A stretch of DNA of 64,000 bases from CAWCQC01 sp963819905 (GTDB lineage: Bacteria; Actinomycetota; Thermoleophilia; Gaiellales; Gaiellaceae), in contig CAWFXP010000011.1 in assembly GCA_963819905.1 (NCBI GenBank), positions 73,250-137,249 on the forward strand, in the 5' to 3' direction. Positions 8,117 to 16,834 of the stretch are shown here, one piece after another. Under the pieces are notes generated by a model, which saw only the letters and a list, made by a program, of their open reading frames with translations, had not been told where the DNA came from and searched no databases. The position numbers and the translations under genes are program-made. Position 1 is the stretch's first letter; each line of letters opens with the position of its first letter.

Positions 8117-9168
8117 GCGCGCGGCTCGATGCGCTCCGGGAGTCGCTCGCCGCGCTCGGGGTCGACGCGCTGCTCGTCACGAACGGGGTGAACGTCCGCT
8201 ACCTGTGCGGGTTCCAGAGCTCGAATGCCGCGCTGCTCGTCGACGCAGACCGCGTGCTCCTTCTCACCGACGGCCGCTACATCGAGGCGGCCGGCGGAGT
8301 TCCCGGGGTCGACGCGGTCGAGATCACGAACGAGCCCCCGAACGACCTCCGGGGCCGCCTGGCCGAGCTCGCGCGCGGACGGGTCGGCTTCGAGGCCGCG
8401 GCCGTGACCGTCGCGGGGCACGCGAAGCTCGCCGCGAGCGGCGTCGAGCTCGTTCCCACCGAGCGTGCCGTCGAGCGCCTTCGCGCGGTGAAGGACGCGG
8501 GCGAGCTGGACGCGATCCGCGCGGCCGCCGCGCTCGGGGATCGGCTCTTCGAGCGCCTCGCCGCCGAGCCGGTCGTCGGCCGGACCGAGGCGGAGCTCGC
8601 CTGGTGGATCGAGCTGACCTTCAGAGAGCTCGGCGCGGATGGTCTGTCCTTCCCCTCGATCGTCGGGAGCGGCCCCAACGCCGCGCGTCCTCACCACCAC
8701 CCGGGCGACCGCCGGATCGAGCCGGACGAGACGCTGCTCGTGGACTGCGGCTGCATCCTCGACGGGTACTGCTCGGACTGCACGCGGACGTTCTCGACCG
8801 GTGCGCTCCCGCCCGAGGTCGAGGAGGCGTACGCAGCCTGCCTGGAGGCACAGCGCGCCACGCTCGCCGCGGTGACGCCCGGCGCGCGCTGCGTCGAGGT
8901 AGACGCCGTGGCGCGCGGCCTGGTCGAGGCGGCCGGCTACACCGTCTTCCACAACGTCGGCCACAGCCTCGGGCTGGAGATCCACGAGGATCCCCGGCTC
9001 GCGAAGGGATCGACGGACGTGCTCGAGGCAGGGAACGTCGTCACCGTCGAGCCGGGGGTCTACCTGGCCGGCCTGGCGGGCATCCGGATCGAGGATCTCG
9101 TGATCGTCGGCGCCGGCGGGCCGGAGGTGCTGACGTCGTTTCCGAAGGAGCTGCGCCAGGTGGGTTGA
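8113..9168 (+). CDS. M24B family Xaa-Pro aminopeptidase
   Basis: The 351-residue protein has the N-terminal creatinase-like domain and a C-terminal pita-bread metallopeptidase domain. The five metal ligands are visible: D in VDCG, D in SDCTRTF, H in NVGHSLGLEIHE, E in EPGVYLAG and E in IRIEDL. It removes N-terminal residues ahead of proline. GTG 8113 overlaps the aroQ stop. Its place between aroQ and efp matches papA/yqhT of Bacillus, which fits a role in handling proline-rich peptides. Confidence 0.92.
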   Translation: MSARLDALRESLAALGVDALLVTNGVNVRYLCGFQSSNAALLVDADRVLLLTDGRYIEAAGGVPGVDAVEITNEPPNDLRGRLAELARGRVGFEAAAVTVAGHAKLAASGVELVPTERAVERLRAVKDAGELDAIRAAAALGDRLFERLAAEPVVGRTEAELAWWIELTFRELGADGLSFPSIVGSGPNAARPHHHPGDRRIEPDETLLVDCGCILDGYCSDCTRTFSTGALPPEVEEAYAACLEAQRATLAAVTPGARCVEVDAVARGLVEAAGYTVFHNVGHSLGLEIHEDPRLAKGSTDVLEAGNVVTVEPGVYLAGLAGIRIEDLVIVGAGGPEVLTSFPKELRQVG

Positions 9169-9218
9169 GGTCCCGCTGCCGGCCAGGGCTCGGGACCGGG
9201 CCGGGCTGGAGCCGCCGC

Positions 9219-9224
9219 TAGAAT
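9219..9224 (+). promoter_or_regulatory. -10 element for efp operon
   Basis: TAGAAT ends 8 nt before the efp GTG. No Shine-Dalgarno lies between it and the start, so the efp-accB-accC-nusB mRNA is predicted to be leaderless. Confidence 0.55.
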
Positions 9225-9232
9225 CCAGCCCC

Positions 9233-9799
9233 GTGGCCGAGACGATCTCCACGAACCAGTTCAAGAACGGCATGCACGTCGAGCTCGACGGGCAGGTCTG
9301 GCGCATCGTCGAGTTCCAGCACGTCAAGCCCGGCAAGGGCGGCGCGTTCGTCCGCACGAAACTCAAGAACGCCGAGTCCGGATCCGTCGTCGACCGCACC
9401 TTCCGGGCCGGCGAGAAGATGCCGCGCGTCCACACGGAGACGAAGAGCGTGCAGTACCTCTACGACGCCGGCGACGAGGTCGTGTTCATGGACTCCGAGT
9501 CGTACGAGCAGATCTCGTTTCCGCGGGGGGAGGTCACGTCCCAGCTCGAGTTCCTCCTCCCCTCGAGCTCAGTCATGCTCCTCACGCTCGACGGCCGGCC
9601 GGGCGGGATCGAGCTTCCTGCCTCGGTCGAGCTCGCGGTGACCGAGACCGAGCCGGGGGTCAAGGGGGACACGGTGTCGAACGTCACGAAGCCGGCGACG
9701 CTCGAGACAGGAGCGGTCGTCCAGGTCCCGCTCTTCGTGAACGTCGGCGACCGGATCAAGGTCGACACGCGCGAGCGCCGGTACATCTCGCGCGCCTGA
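9233..9799 (+). CDS. efp: Elongation factor P
   Basis: The 188-residue protein has the KOW-like N-domain and two OB domains. The loop HVKPGKGGAFVRTKLKN holds the lysine that is modified in some bacteria. The C-terminal signature GDRIKVDTRERRYISRA is intact. EF-P relieves ribosome stalling at polyproline. The gene sits 64 nt after the aminopeptidase gene and only 1 nt before the next GTG. Confidence 0.97.
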   Translation: MAETISTNQFKNGMHVELDGQVWRIVEFQHVKPGKGGAFVRTKLKNAESGSVVDRTFRAGEKMPRVHTETKSVQYLYDAGDEVVFMDSESYEQISFPRGEVTSQLEFLLPSSSVMLLTLDGRPGGIELPASVELAVTETEPGVKGDTVSNVTKPATLETGAVVQVPLFVNVGDRIKVDTRERRYISRA

Positions 9800-9800
9800 C

Positions 9801-11619
9801 GTGGCCGAGCTCTGGGACACGACGATCCGGCTCCTCAGTCAGGAGCCGCTCGCCCGGCACGTCGGCACTGCGAAGCTGCTCGAGCTGGCGGGCACCCTCG
9901 ACCGGGCCGGCTTCGGCTGCCTCGAGGTGTCGGGGGGAGGGTGCTTCGACTCCCTCGTCGAGGGTGGCGTCGAGAGCCCGTGGGCACGGATCCGCGCGCT
10001 CGCCGCGCGGTGTCAGACGCCGCTCGGGATGGCTCTCCGCGGTCGCTTCCTGGTCGGCTCCCGCCCTCTCGCGGACGACCTCGTCCGACGCTTCGTCGCG
10101 AGCGCGGCCGAGAGCGGGATCGACGTCTTCCGGATCCACGATCCGCTCAACGACGTCGCCAACCTCGTGCGTGCCGTCGAGGCGGTGCACGCGGCCGGCA
10201 AGGAAGCAGCGGTCGGGCTCGTGCACAACCCCGGACCGGCGGGGGCACGTGACGAGCTCGTCGAGCCCGCGAAGCGCATCACGGAGCTGGGACCGTCGCG
10301 CATCATCGTCAACGACCCGGCGGGCTCGCTGGACGCTGCGCACGCCCGCGAGCTCGTCGAGCAGGTGCGGGAGGCGAGCGGTCTGCCCGTCGGGCTGTTC
10401 TGCCAGGGAGCCGCCGGACGCGCCCTCGCAGCCGCGCTCGAGGCGGCCCGCGGCGGCGCGACGCCGATCGGCTGCACGATCTACCCCGTCGCGGTCACGC
10501 TCTACCGCCCGTCGGCGGAGGCGCTCTCGCAGTCGCTCGCCGGCATCGGCCTGGGAACGGGTGTCGACATCGCGACTCTCTGGGAGGCCTGCGAGCTGGT
10601 CGACGCCTCGCTCGGCGACGTGCCGGTGCCGCCGCTCTCGCCTCGGGACGCCGTCCGGGCCGCGGAGCACCGGCTTCCGGCCGGCCTCGTCGCGAGCCTC
10701 GACGACCGCCTCCGGGTCTACGGGCTCGTCGGACCGCCTCGACGAGGTGCTCGAAGAGCTGGCCCGCGTGCGCATGGAATGCGGCTGGCCGCCGCTCTCC
10801 GCGCCGATCGCGAACATCGTCGGGTCGCAGGCGCTCCTGCACGTCCTCTCGGCTCAGCGCTGGCAGACGGTCGTCGACGAGATGCGCGCGCTCGTCGCCG
10901 GACGGTACGGGTCTCCGCCGCGCGAGGTCGACGCCGTGGTCGCCCGTGCGATCGAGCTGACGGCCGCCGACTCGAGCGCCGAGCCCGACCCCGAGCCGGT
11001 GCGGCTCGAAGACGTACGTGATTCGGCGAAGGGGATCGCCTCGAGCGAGGAGGAGCTGCTGCTCGTCGCTCTCTTCGGCGAGTCGGCAGAGTCGCTCCTG
11101 CGCACCGTGCGCGCCCGCGCCCGGGGCGAAGAGACGCTCGAGACCGGAGGCGTCGAGGAGTCGCGAGCCGACCGGATCCGTGAGCTGATCGACCTCGTGC
11201 AGGCGTCGGGGATCGGCGAGGTGACGATCGAGGAAGGGGAGATGCGCGTCACCGTCCGGCGAAGTGACGAGCGGCTCGAGGCAGCCGTCCCCGAGACGCC
11301 GCTTGCCCCGGCGCCGGAGCCTCAGGACGAACCCGTCGGGCCGCGGGACAACGGGCTCGTCCGGGTCGAGTCGCCGATGGTCGGCATGTTCTACCGGGCG
11401 CCGCAGCCCGAGGCGGAGCCTTTCGTCGAGGTCGGCGACGCCGTCGCCATCGGACAGACGCTCTGCATCCTCGAGGCGATGAAGCTCATGAACGAGGTCA
11501 AGTCGGAGCTCGAGGCGGTCGTCCGCGGCATCCACGTCGAGAACGCCCAGCCCGTCGAGTTCGGGCAGCTCCTGTTCGAGCTCGAGCCGGTCGACGGGCG
11601 CCCGCTCGACGCCGTCTAG
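9801..11619 (+). CDS. accB: Carboxyltransferase-like (degenerate DRE-TIM) domain fused to AccB biotin carrier; one frameshift
   Basis: Reconstructed length is about 605 residues. Residues 1-310 match the PycB/OadA carboxyltransferase fold, including DVFRIHDPLNDVANL, and continue as VRMECGWPPLSAPIANIVGSQALL. The metal-site residues are gone: RDGHQ is RLLSQ, the carbamylated-lysine motif IKDMAG reads IVNDPAG, and HSHD reads FCQG. Residues about 450-605 are a standard AccB: a helical region (RIRELIDLVQASGI), a Pro-rich linker and the biotinylation site LEAMKLMNE. The frame changes by one extra base near 10722; the two parts otherwise join cleanly, so a consensus error is likely. It is followed by accC 11 nt later. 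I infer that the carrier part serves acyl-CoA carboxylase and the N-terminal domain is a non-catalytic scaffold. Confidence 0.8.
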
Positions 11620-11630
11620 CCGTCCTGGCC

Positions 11631-12983
11631 GTGTTCGATCGGATCCTCATCGCCAACCGAGGGGAGATTGCCGTCCGCGTCGTTCGCGCCTGCCACGAGC
11701 TCGGGATCGAGGCGGTCGCCGTCTTTTCGACCGCGGACCGCGATGCGCTTCACGTACGGCTCGCCGACCGGGCGGTCTGCATCGGCCCGCCCACGCCGGC
11801 GCAGAGCTACCTGAGCATCGCGAGCGTCATCGGGGCGGCCGAGACGACCGGCTGCGACGCAGTCCACCCCGGCTACGGCTTCCTCAGCGAGAACGCCGAC
11901 TTCGCCCGCGCCTGCGAGGACAACGGGCTCGTCTTCATCGGGCCGAGACCGGAGTCGATCGAGGCGATGGGCGACAAGGCCAGGGCGCGGGAGACGATGG
12001 CCGCCGCGGGCGTGCCGGTCGTGCCCGGGGCGTCGGAGCTCGACGAGTCGCAGCTTCGGCCCCTCGCAGACAGCCTCGGGTACCCCGTGCTGCTCAAGGC
12101 GACGGCCGGCGGCGGCGGTCGCGGCATGCGGCTGGTCGAGTCGCCCGGTGAGCTCGAGGCGTCGTTCCGGGCCGCGTCCGCGGAGGCCGAGGCGGCGTTC
12201 TCGGACGGCTCGCTCTACCTCGAGAAGGCGATCGAGCTCGCGCGCCACGTCGAGATCCAGGTGCTCTGCGACGGCGAGGGCGGCGTGCTGACGCTCGGCG
12301 AGCGGGACTGCTCGATCCAGCGACGGCATCAGAAGCTGATCGAGGAGACGCCTTCGCCCGGCGTCACGCAGCGCCTCCGCGACGAGCTCGAGGACGCCGC
12401 GGCGCGGGCCTGCGCGTCGATGCGCTACCGCGGCGCCGGGACGCTCGAGTTCCTGGTCGACGGCGACGAGTTCTACTTCATCGAGATGAACACGCGGCTG
12501 CAGGTCGAGCACCCCGTGTCCGAGCTGGTGACGGGCGTCGATCTCGTCCGCGGGCAGATCCGCGTCGCGGCCGGGGAGGGGTTACCGGCGACGGGGCGGG
12601 CCGAGCGCCGCGGCCACGCGATCGAGATCCGGATCAACGCGGAGGACCCGTCGCGCGGCTTCCTGCCGGCGCCGGGCACGATCACGCGATTCCGTCCGCC
12701 GCTCGGGGCCGGCGTGCGCGTCGATACCCACGTCTACGAGGGGTACACGATCCCGCCGACGTACGACTCCCTCCTCGCGAAGCTGGTCGTCTGGGACGAG
12801 GATCGGCCGCGGTCGCTCGCCAGGCTCGGACGGGCACTCGCCGAGCTCGAGCTCGACGGGGTGCCGACGACCAGGGGCCTCGCGGCCGAGATCGTCGCCA
12901 GCGCGGACTTCACCGCCGGGGCCTACACGACCGCGTATCTCGACGATGCCGTGGGGCGACTTCTCACCCTCGGAGCGCCATGA
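11631..12983 (+). CDS. accC: Biotin carboxylase
   Basis: The 450-residue ATP-grasp enzyme carboxylates the biotin of the carrier encoded just upstream. It has the N-terminal ILIANRGEIAVRV, the glycine-rich loop GGGGRGMRLV, the HVEIQVLCDG strand and EMNTRLQVEHPVSE with metal and catalytic residues. It starts at GTG 11631 and overlaps nusB by 4 nt. The carboxyltransferase (accD/A) subunits are not in the window. Confidence 0.96.
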   Translation: MFDRILIANRGEIAVRVVRACHELGIEAVAVFSTADRDALHVRLADRAVCIGPPTPAQSYLSIASVIGAAETTGCDAVHPGYGFLSENADFARACEDNGLVFIGPRPESIEAMGDKARARETMAAAGVPVVPGASELDESQLRPLADSLGYPVLLKATAGGGGRGMRLVESPGELEASFRAASAEAEAAFSDGSLYLEKAIELARHVEIQVLCDGEGGVLTLGERDCSIQRRHQKLIEETPSPGVTQRLRDELEDAAARACASMRYRGAGTLEFLVDGDEFYFIEMNTRLQVEHPVSELVTGVDLVRGQIRVAAGEGLPATGRAERRGHAIEIRINAEDPSRGFLPAPGTITRFRPPLGAGVRVDTHVYEGYTIPPTYDSLLAKLVVWDEDRPRSLARLGRALAELELDGVPTTRGLAAEIVASADFTAGAYTTAYLDDAVGRLLTLGAP

Positions 12984-13354
12984 GCGGACGTCGGGCAGCT
13001 CGCCGCCAGGCGCTCTTCCTCCTCTACCAGTGGGATCTCACGGGGCAGCCGCTCGCGTCGCTGCACGAGGGCGAGATCGATCCGTTTGCCCGCACGCTGG
13101 CGGAGGAGGTCGTCGAGAGGGCTCCTTCGCTCGACCGGCGGATCACCGAAGCCGCGCTCGGCTGGACGGCCGACCGCCTCGGGATCGTCGAGCGAAACGT
13201 CCTCCGCATGGCGATTCGTGAGCTCGACCGCGGTGAGGTTCCGGTCGAGGTCGCCGTGAACGAGGCGGTAAACCTGGCCAAGCGGTTCGCCTCGGGCGAG
13301 GCGGCGAGCCTCGTCAACGGCATCCTCGGCCACATCGTGCGGGAGGCCGCGTAG
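12980..13354 (+). CDS. nusB: Transcription antitermination factor NusB
   Basis: The 124-residue all-helical protein has the family N-terminus RRAARRQALFLLYQWD and the C-terminal EVAVNEAVNLAKRFASGEAA with VNGIL. NusB works with NusE/S10 on boxA RNA during rRNA transcription. ATG 12980 overlaps the accC stop (ATGA). accC-nusB adjacency matches the Bacillus arrangement. Confidence 0.94.
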   Translation: MSGRRAARRQALFLLYQWDLTGQPLASLHEGEIDPFARTLAEEVVERAPSLDRRITEAALGWTADRLGIVERNVLRMAIRELDRGEVPVEVAVNEAVNLAKRFASGEAASLVNGILGHIVREAA

Positions 13355-13396
13355 CGTGCCGTGGGGCGCACGGCGGAAGCTCTCCGGCCGGCGCGT

Positions 13397-13402
13397 TAGG
13401 GT
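13397..13402 (+). promoter_or_regulatory. -10 element for xseB-like gene
   Basis: TAGGGT ends exactly 6 nt before GTG 13409, the spacing expected if transcription starts on the first base of the start codon. Confidence 0.45.
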
Positions 13403-13408
13403 AGGCAC

Positions 13409-13606
13409 GTGAGCGAGCCGGAGGTCTCGACCGAGCGTCTTCAGAGCCTGCTCGACCGGCTCGAGGACGCCCGCCGTCGCCTGGAGGAGGCAGAGGACTC
13501 CGAAGCCGCGGTCGACGTCCTCAAGGACCTGGCCGAGCTGGCGAAGGAGGCCCAGGCCGAGATCGAGCGACAGCGGCGCGGGGGGTCGGATGCACCGTCC
13601 GGATGA
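13409..13606 (+). CDS. Small helical protein, probable divergent exonuclease VII small subunit
   Basis: The 65-residue acidic protein is almost wholly helical (RLQSLLDRLEDARRRLEEAE, then VDVLKDLAELAKEAQAEIE). It resembles the two-helix XseB fold in size, heptad pattern and the LAK...AQ...IE spacing, but not closely in sequence. Its place between nusB and the prenyl synthase is where xseB sits in Bacillus. No xseA is present in the window, so the call rests on synteny. It could be an unrelated coiled-coil peptide. Its end overlaps ispA by 17 nt. Confidence 0.5.
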   Translation: MSEPEVSTERLQSLLDRLEDARRRLEEAEDSEAAVDVLKDLAELAKEAQAEIERQRRGGSDAPSG

Positions 13607-14429
13607 GCTCCGAGCGCTCGCGGAGGCCTACCTCGGCGAGCTCACGTTCTCGGCCGATCTCGGGCGGATGGAGGACGCGCTGCGCTACTCGCTCCTCGGC
13701 GGGGGCAAGCGGATCAGACCCGTGCTCTGCCTCGCGACCGGAGAGGCGCTCGGACGTGAACCGGGCGAGCTGCTGCCGGCGGCGTGCGCGCTCGAGCTCG
13801 TCCATACGTTCAGCCTCGTCCACGACGATCTGCCCGCGCTCGACGACGACGATCTGCGGCGGGGGCAGCCGAGCGCCCACGTCGCCTTCGGCGAAGCGGT
13901 CGCAATCCTCGGCGGCGACGCGCTGCTGGCGGAGGCGTTCCGTCTCGCGCTTCGGTATCCGACCCCGGGGCCTGCCCGCGAGCTCGCCTCGGCGACGCTC
14001 GGGATGATCGGGGGACAGTACGTCGACATCACGACCAACGGCGAGCTCGACGCCGACGGTCTGGTCGCTCTCCACCGGTTGAAGACCGGCAAGCTGCTCG
14101 GCGCCTGCGTCGGCTGTGCGCTCGAGGTGGCCCGCGTTCCGGCCTCGGAGCAGGAGCCCTGGCGCGCGTTCGGCGACGAGATCGGTCTTCTCTTCCAGAT
14201 CGTCGACGACATCCTCGACGCGACCGGGACCGCCGAGGAGCTCGGCAAGACGCCGGGGAAGGACGAGGCGGCCGGCAAGGTCACCTACGTGTCGGTGCAC
14301 GGCCTCGACCGGGCGCGCGAGATCGCCGACGAGACGCGCCGGCGGGTCGAGACAACGCTGGCCGCCCTTCCAGCCGACACCTCGGTGCTCTCAGAGCTCG
14401 TCGCGACCATCCGCGACCGGCACGCCTAG
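13590..14429 (+). CDS. ispA: Polyprenyl (farnesyl/geranylgeranyl) diphosphate synthase
   Basis: The 279-residue trans-prenyltransferase has GGGKRIRP near residue 35, the first aspartate motif DDLPALDDDDLRRG, the lysine in HRLKTGKL and the second motif DDILD. It condenses IPP with allylic diphosphates. The chain length cannot be read reliably. ATG 13590 lies inside the xseB-like gene. The dxs gene that often follows ispA in this gene order is absent. Confidence 0.93.
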   Translation: MHRPDELRALAEAYLGELTFSADLGRMEDALRYSLLGGGKRIRPVLCLATGEALGREPGELLPAACALELVHTFSLVHDDLPALDDDDLRRGQPSAHVAFGEAVAILGGDALLAEAFRLALRYPTPGPARELASATLGMIGGQYVDITTNGELDADGLVALHRLKTGKLLGACVGCALEVARVPASEQEPWRAFGDEIGLLFQIVDDILDATGTAEELGKTPGKDEAAGKVTYVSVHGLDRAREIADETRRRVETTLAALPADTSVLSELVATIRDRHA

Positions 14430-14452
14430 CGCGAGCGTTCTCGCGAGCCGAG

Positions 14453-14484
14453 CCCGGCGCGCCTCGGGAGGCGTCCGAGCCGGG
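14453..14484. terminator. Nested GC hairpin after ispA
   Basis: An outer stem CCCGG/CCGGG encloses an inner perfect stem CGCCTC/GAGGCG with a 2-nt loop. There is no T-tract, so it would need Rho or act only as an mRNA-stabilising hairpin. Confidence 0.3.
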
Positions 14485-14501
14485 CGGGCGCGCTCGAAAA
14501 C

Positions 14502-14516
14502 CAGGGGTCAGACCCC
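14502..14516. repeat. REP-like palindrome GGGGTC-A-GACCCC
   Basis: A 13-nt perfect palindrome with a central A at 14504-14516 lies 93 nt before the Y1-type transposase gene. GGGGTC...GACCCC elements recur beside such genes in many genomes. Eleven bases of it (14502-14512) recur in reverse complement at 2338-2348. Confidence 0.5.
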
Positions 14517-14608
14517 GGATGAGGTTGCGCGCAGTTCGTTCCGGAGTTGTTACGAAGTTGGCTCACTTGGGCGGGTTCGGGGAGACGGCGCGGCCTAGAG
14601 TCGGTCGC

Positions 14609-15265
14609 ATGCCGCGGAAGCCTCGTCTCGAGTGTCCGGGGGGAACCTTTCACGTCACGGCCCGGGGTGTGGACAAGGAGTTCGTGTTTCGTGACGTATT
14701 CGACCGGCGGCTGTTCTTCGGCCGGCTCATGAAGGTCATCGAGCGCTACGGCTGGCGCTGCTCGGCGTACTGCCTGATGGGCACGCACTACCACCTGCTC
14801 CTCACCACGTCGGCGGCGAACCTCGCGGAGGGCATGCAACGTCTGAACGGCGGTTTCGCGCAGGAGTTCAACCGGCGGCATCGCCGGCGCGGCCACCTCT
14901 TCGGCGGCCGCTACGCAGCCACCGCGGTCGTGAGCGACGAGCACCTCCTGGCCGTGGCCCGCTACGTGGTCGTGAACCCCGTAGCGGCCGGTCTCTGTGA
15001 CGATCCGGCCGCCTGGGAATGGAGCAGCTATCGGGCCACGGCAGGGCTCGACGGGGCCCCGCCCTTCCTCGACGTGAGAAGGCTGCTCGCGCGGTTCTCG
15101 CGCGACCGTGCCCGCGCCGAGACGGCGTATCGCCGATTCGTGCATCTCCCGGTCGATCCCGTCCGCTCCGGCAGGCTCGAGCTGCCGGCCGGCGGCCGGA
15201 CGGAGCGGGGTGTCCCCTCGGGGCACTCGTCCCGCGGCGAGGGCGCGGATACTCTTCCGTCGTGA
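14609..15265 (+). CDS. REP-associated (Y1, IS200-like) transposase, catalytic tyrosine apparently replaced
   Basis: The 218-residue protein begins MPRKPRLECPGGTFHVTARG, the usual start of the REP-associated tyrosine transposase family. The HUH pair is in GTHYHLLL (about residue 60). GHLFGGRY and ARYVVVNPVAAGLC are also conserved. In the helix that normally reads YxxYFNRRH this protein has FAQEFNRRH, so both candidate tyrosines are lost. It is likely impaired in strand cleavage or keeps only DNA binding. It sits where dxs lies in related gene orders, and its stop overlaps tlyA. Confidence 0.85.
   Translation: MPRKPRLECPGGTFHVTARGVDKEFVFRDVFDRRLFFGRLMKVIERYGWRCSAYCLMGTHYHLLLTTSAANLAEGMQRLNGGFAQEFNRRHRRRGHLFGGRYAATAVVSDEHLLAVARYVVVNPVAAGLCDDPAAWEWSSYRATAGLDGAPPFLDVRRLLARFSRDRARAETAYRRFVHLPVDPVRSGRLELPAGGRTERGVPSGHSSRGEGADTLPS
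15250..15255 (+). promoter_or_regulatory. -10 element for tlyA operon
   Basis: TACTCT ends 6 nt before the tlyA GTG and lies inside the last codons of the transposase gene. It would let the tlyA-nadK-recN operon be transcribed independently of the mobile-type gene. Confidence 0.45.
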
Positions 15266-16044
15266 AGAAACGGCTCGACGTGCTGCTCGTGGAACGGGGG
15301 CTGGCGGAGTCCCGCTCGCAGGCCCAGGCTCTCGTCCTCGCAGGGCGCGTCAAGGGCTTCGACAAGGCCGGAACGGCCGTGGACGAGGCGCTGCCGCTCG
15401 AGGTGACCGAGCCCCCGCGGTACGTGTCTCGGGGAGGGGAGAAGCTCGCGCACGCGCTCGACTCGCTCGCGATCGACGTCGTCGGTGAGAGCTGCCTCGA
15501 CGTCGGCGCGTCGACCGGCGGCTTCACGGACTGCCTGCTCCAGGCAGGCGCGGCGAGGGTGTGTGGCGTCGACGTAGGTCGCGGCCAGCTCCACGAGCGC
15601 CTCGTTCGCGATTCCCGTGTCACCGTCGTCGACCGCACGAACGCGCGCCGGCTGACTCCTGACGACCTCCCGTTCGCGCCCACGTTCGTCACGTGCGACG
15701 TGTCCTTCATCGGCGCCGGGCTCGTGCTGCCCGCCGTGCTCGCCTGCGCGGAGCCCGGCTGGCGTGCGCTGGTCCTCGTCAAGCCGCAGTTCGAGGCCGG
15801 CCGCGCCGAGGTCGGCCGCGGCGGAGTCGTCCGCGATCCGGAGACGCATCGCCGTGTCCTGCGCGAGCTCGTCGCCTCCGCCGAGGAGCTCGGCGCCGCC
15901 GTTGCCGGCGTCAGCGATTCCGGGCTTCCGGGGCCGAAGGGGAACCGGGAGTTCTTCCTCTACCTCCGTGACGCCTCGTCGGTTGCAGCCGCCGCGCCCG
16001 TGCCCGAGCAGATCGATGACTGGATCGACGCTGCAGTCGGTTAG
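15262..16044 (+). CDS. tlyA: TlyA family rRNA (cytidine-2'-O)-methyltransferase
   Basis: The 260-residue protein has an N-terminal S4 RNA-binding domain (KRLDVLLVERGLAESRSQAQ) and an FtsJ-like methyltransferase domain with the SAM loop CLDVGASTGGFTDCLLQ. The KPQFEAGR segment is also conserved. Mycobacterial TlyA methylates 16S and 23S rRNA, which affects capreomycin sensitivity. GTG 15262 overlaps the preceding stop. It heads the actinobacterial run tlyA-nadK-recN-steA. Confidence 0.94.
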   Translation: MKKRLDVLLVERGLAESRSQAQALVLAGRVKGFDKAGTAVDEALPLEVTEPPRYVSRGGEKLAHALDSLAIDVVGESCLDVGASTGGFTDCLLQAGAARVCGVDVGRGQLHERLVRDSRVTVVDRTNARRLTPDDLPFAPTFVTCDVSFIGAGLVLPAVLACAEPGWRALVLVKPQFEAGRAEVGRGGVVRDPETHRRVLRELVASAEELGAAVAGVSDSGLPGPKGNREFFLYLRDASSVAAAAPVPEQIDDWIDAAVG

Positions 16045-16834
16045 CCGGGTCGAGCGCGCGGCGGTCGTCACCCACGGTCGGCCGAGCATGATCGGCGGGG
16101 CGCTGCAACGACTGGAGGCGGTAGCCACGGCCGCGGGCGTGACGCTTCTGCCGGTCGACGAGGCAGCGGACCTCGACCTCGCGATCGCCCTCGGCGGCGA
16201 CGGGACGATGCTGCGGGCCCTCCACCGGTTCCTCGGTAGCCGCGTGCCCGTCATCGGCGTGAACTTCGGCCGGATCGGCTTCCTCACGAGCATCCCGGGC
16301 GACGCGCTGGAGGAAGGTCTTCCCCGGGCCTTCGCCGGCGACTACCGCGTCGTCGAGCTCGCGACGATCAGCGCGAGCGTCGACGGCACGCCGCACGCGG
16401 CGGTCAACGACGTCGTCGCGACGAGCTCGGTGCCCGGCCGCATGATCGAGCTCTGCTCGAAGCTCGGCGGCGAGAACCTCGGGCCGACCGCGTGCGACGG
16501 GATGATCTGTTGCACGCCGTCCGGCTCGACCGCGTACAACCTCTCGAACGGCGGCCCGGTCATCATGCGCGGCCTCGACGCGATGGCGATCACGTTCGTC
16601 GCGCCGCACTCGCTCCACGCCAGGCCGCTGGTCGTGCCGCCGGGTCTCGGGATGACCGTGACGAACGAGACTCCCGACGTGCCCGTCACCGTGCTGGTCG
16701 ACGGTCACCAGGTCGGCGAGCTCGAGCCGGGCCAGGCGCTCTCGGTCGACGTCGGTGACGAGCGTGCGCTGCTCGCCCTCCTTCCGGAGGTCACGTTCTT
16801 CAGCCGATACAGGGATGCGTTCCTCAGTGCTTAG
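16016..16834 (+). CDS. nadK: NAD kinase
   Basis: The 272-residue enzyme phosphorylates NAD to NADP. The hallmark LGGDGTMLRA, VNFGRIGFLTS, AVNDVVATSS and TPSGSTAYNLSNGGP motifs are all present. ATG 16016 lies within the end of tlyA (29-nt overlap); it gives a short lead before the first strand AAVVTHGRP. A later ATG at 16088 would cut into the fold. Confidence 0.94.
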   Translation: MTGSTLQSVSRVERAAVVTHGRPSMIGGALQRLEAVATAAGVTLLPVDEAADLDLAIALGGDGTMLRALHRFLGSRVPVIGVNFGRIGFLTSIPGDALEEGLPRAFAGDYRVVELATISASVDGTPHAAVNDVVATSSVPGRMIELCSKLGGENLGPTACDGMICCTPSGSTAYNLSNGGPVIMRGLDAMAITFVAPHSLHARPLVVPPGLGMTVTNETPDVPVTVLVDGHQVGELEPGQALSVDVGDERALLALLPEVTFFSRYRDAFLSA

